Source: Arenicella sp.
GTDB lineage: Bacteria > Pseudomonadota > Gammaproteobacteria > Arenicellales > Arenicellaceae
Assembly (NCBI GenBank): GCA_016763815.1
Contig: JAESTB010000625.1
Coordinates: 1-6,087, forward strand
DNA length: 6,087 nt
Direction of reading: 5' to 3'
The translations under genes and the position numbers were made by a program. Below the pieces are notes generated by a model. The model was not told where the DNA came from. It was given only the letters and a program-made list of their open reading frames with translations, and did no database searches. Numbering within the stretch: the first letter of the stretch is position 1; every line of letters starts with the position of its first letter. Below are positions 4,372-6,087 of the stretch, piece after piece.

Positions 4372-6087
4372 TTATAACTTAGCTAAACGCTCCCAAGTTT
4401 CGACAACTGAATCAGGATTAAGCGATACCGAATCAATCCCTTGCGCAAACAACCATTCGGCAAGTTCAGGATGATCGCTCGGGCCTTGACCGCAAATGCC
4501 GACGTATTTACCCGCTTTATTACAGGCCTCAATCGCCATCGATATCATTTTCATGACCGCAGGATTACGCTCATCGAAAAGATGAGAGACGATACCTGAG
4601 TCACGATCTAAGCCGAGTGTTAGCTGAGTCATGTCGTTCGAGCCAATCGAGAAACCGTCGAAATATTCTAAGAACTCTTCAGCTAGTAGCGCATTCGCTG
4701 GTAGCTCGCACATCATGATTATTCTAAGGCCGTTTTCACCACGTTTCAAACCATTTTTCTCGAGCAAATCAATGACTTGAGATGCCTCGTTAGTGGTTCT
4801 AACGAATGGGATCATGATTTCAATATTGGTTAAGCCCATCTCATCACGAACGTACTTAACTGCTTGGCATTCCAGCTCGAAGCAATCTTGCATACTCGGC
4901 GCAATGTAACGAGACGCACCGCGAAAGCCCAGCATCGGATTCTCCTCGTTGGGCTCGTAGTCATGGCCGCCGACCATATGCGCGTATTCGTTCGACTTGA
5001 AATCAGACAAGCGTACGATTACTGGCTTGGGACTAAAGGCACAAGCCAGCGTGGCAATTCCTTCTGACAGTTTCTTAACGAAGAAGTCAGTAGGGGAGTC
5101 GTAGCCGGCTTTGTACTCGTCAATAATGGCTTTTACATCTGGCGACTGAGTATCGTATTCGATCAGTGCTTTCGGGTGTACGCCAATCATGCGATTAATG
5201 ATGAATTCCAAACGCGCTAAGCCAATACCTTCGTGTGGTAGCTGCGCGAAACTAAATGCGCGATCTGGATTACCCACGTTCTGCATAATTTTGAATGGAA
5301 TATCCGGCATTTTATCTAAGCGAGTGACTTGTTTTTCAAAGTCGAGCTCGCCAGCATAGATAAAGCCAGTATCGCCCTCAGCACAAGAAACAGTCACTGG
5401 CGCACCATCTTCGAGCTTCTGCGTGGCATCACCACAACCAACAATTGCGGCGACACCGAGTTCACGCGCGATAATTGCCGCGTGACAGGTTCGGCCACCA
5501 CGATTAGTAACAATCGCCGCGGCTCGTTTCATCACTGGCTCCCAGTCGGGATCAGTCATATCAGTAACCAAGATATCGCCTTCTTGCACGATGTCCATTT
5601 GGTCGATGCTCAGTACCTTGCGGACCTTGCCTGAGGCAATACGTTGGCCTATTGATCGGCCTTCGGCGAGCACTTTCCCCTGTTGGTTTAGCTTGTAAGT
5701 AACTTTAACGTTAACGTCAGCCTGACTGGTTACTGTTTCAGGTCGAGCCTGAACTATATACAGTTGCTGATCATCACCATCTTTGGCCCATTCGATATCC
5801 ATCGGACGGCCATAGTGTTTTTCGATGATAAGTGCTTGCTTAGCCAATGATTCAACATCGGCATCATCAATCGAGAACTGTTGGCGCTCAGCTACATCTA
5901 CATCAACGGTATCAACCGAGCGGCCAGCGGTAGTCTCGTTTGAGTAGATCATTTTGATCAACTTGCTGCCCAAATTACGACGTACAACGGCAGGGCGACC
6001 TGCGGCTAGAGTCGGTTTGTGTACGTAGAATTCGTCAGGGTTAACGGAACCTTGCACAACAGTCTCACCTAAGCCATAAGAGGAGGT
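4372..6087 (-). CDS. ppsA: Phosphoenolpyruvate synthase, C-terminal 571 residues (start outside window)
   Basis: PEP synthase (pyruvate, water dikinase) converts pyruvate, ATP and water to PEP, AMP and phosphate, the entry to gluconeogenesis from pyruvate-forming carbon sources; cytosolic. The frame is open through the right edge, where the residues SSYGLGE continue the match to PpsA, so the GTG at 6057 is internal. About 220 of the usual 790 or so N-terminal residues are missing. Counting from the GTG at 6057, the domains are: end of the ATP-grasp domain (NPDEFYVHKP at 6-15, IVQARPET at 101-108); the swivelling phosphohistidine domain (GGRTCHAAIIAREL at 187-200, H192 the phosphorylated His); and the PEP-utilising TIM barrel (GLARLEFI at 279-286, ENPMLGFRG at 372-380, SIGSNDMTQL at 470-479, GICGQGPSDHP at 520-530, C522 the likely acid-base Cys). 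All catalytic landmarks are intact. It is terminated by the hairpin at 4271-4300 and converges with the leuB-family gene. Confidence 0.98.
   Translation of the reverse strand, partial: TSSYGLGETVVQGSVNPDEFYVHKPTLAAGRPAVVRRNLGSKLIKMIYSNETTAGRSVDTVDVDVAERQQFSIDDADVESLAKQALIIEKHYGRPMDIEWAKDGDDQQLYIVQARPETVTSQADVNVKVTYKLNQQGKVLAEGRSIGQRIASGKVRKVLSIDQMDIVQEGDILVTDMTDPDWEPVMKRAAAIVTNRGGRTCHAAIIARELGVAAIVGCGDATQKLEDGAPVTVSCAEGDTGFIYAGELDFEKQVTRLDKMPDIPFKIMQNVGNPDRAFSFAQLPHEGIGLARLEFIINRMIGVHPKALIEYDTQSPDVKAIIDEYKAGYDSPTDFFVKKLSEGIATLACAFSPKPVIVRLSDFKSNEYAHMVGGHDYEPNEENPMLGFRGASRYIAPSMQDCFELECQAVKYVRDEMGLTNIEIMIPFVRTTNEASQVIDLLEKNGLKRGENGLRIIMMCELPANALLAEEFLEYFDGFSIGSNDMTQLTLGLDRDSGIVSHLFDERNPAVMKMISMAIEACNKAGKYVGICGQGPSDHPELAEWLFAQGIDSVSLNPDSVVETWERLAKL

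Noticed and set aside
4864..5634. Open frames on the + strand at 4864-5067 and 5329-5634 within ppsA
   Set aside because: ppsA on the - strand is unbroken and highly conserved across these bases; the + strand products resemble no known protein.
1..6087. Mobile elements, phage genes, CRISPR arrays, tRNA or rRNA genes
   Set aside because: No transposase, integrase, regularly spaced repeats, terminal inverted repeats or cloverleaf-like stretches were seen on either strand.

Overview
The window looks like a chromosomal stretch from a proteobacterium, most likely a gammaproteobacterium of moderate GC. This is inferred from the strong resemblance of the PEP synthase, RraA and IcmF proteins to proteobacterial versions, from compact spacing, and from the absence of any phage, transposon, tRNA, rRNA or CRISPR signal. 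Genus cannot be assigned from sequence alone.

Layout, left to right: (1) the 3' end of icmF (fused B12-dependent isobutyryl-CoA mutase), + strand, cut by the left edge and followed by a GC-rich hairpin. (2) A two-gene + strand unit: a 68-residue Cys-rich DUF5522-type protein whose stop overlaps the start of an rraA-family gene by 4 bp (ATGA). A hairpin with A/T tails, able to end transcription from both sides, follows. (3) A convergent - strand gene for an exported metallo-beta-lactamase-fold hydrolase. (4) A 227-bp divergent intergenic region with plausible promoters for both flanking genes. (5) A + strand leuB-family dehydrogenase with a GTG start, standing alone without leuC/leuD. (6) A 271-bp convergent intergenic region with a strong 12-bp-stem terminator. 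(7) The C-terminal 571 residues of ppsA (PEP synthase), - strand, cut by the right edge.

Most genes are central or branched-chain carbon metabolism: IcmF interconverts isobutyryl- and n-butyryl-CoA, LeuB-family enzymes oxidatively decarboxylate 3-isopropylmalate or related 2-hydroxyacids, and PpsA turns pyruvate into PEP for gluconeogenesis. They lie in separate transcription units, so I do not read the window as one pathway cluster. The parts most worth a second look are the coupled DUF5522-rraA pair, the intact aldolase-type active-site motif in the RraA protein, and the unusual residues near the LeuB-family active site. I found no convincing undescribed multi-gene system.
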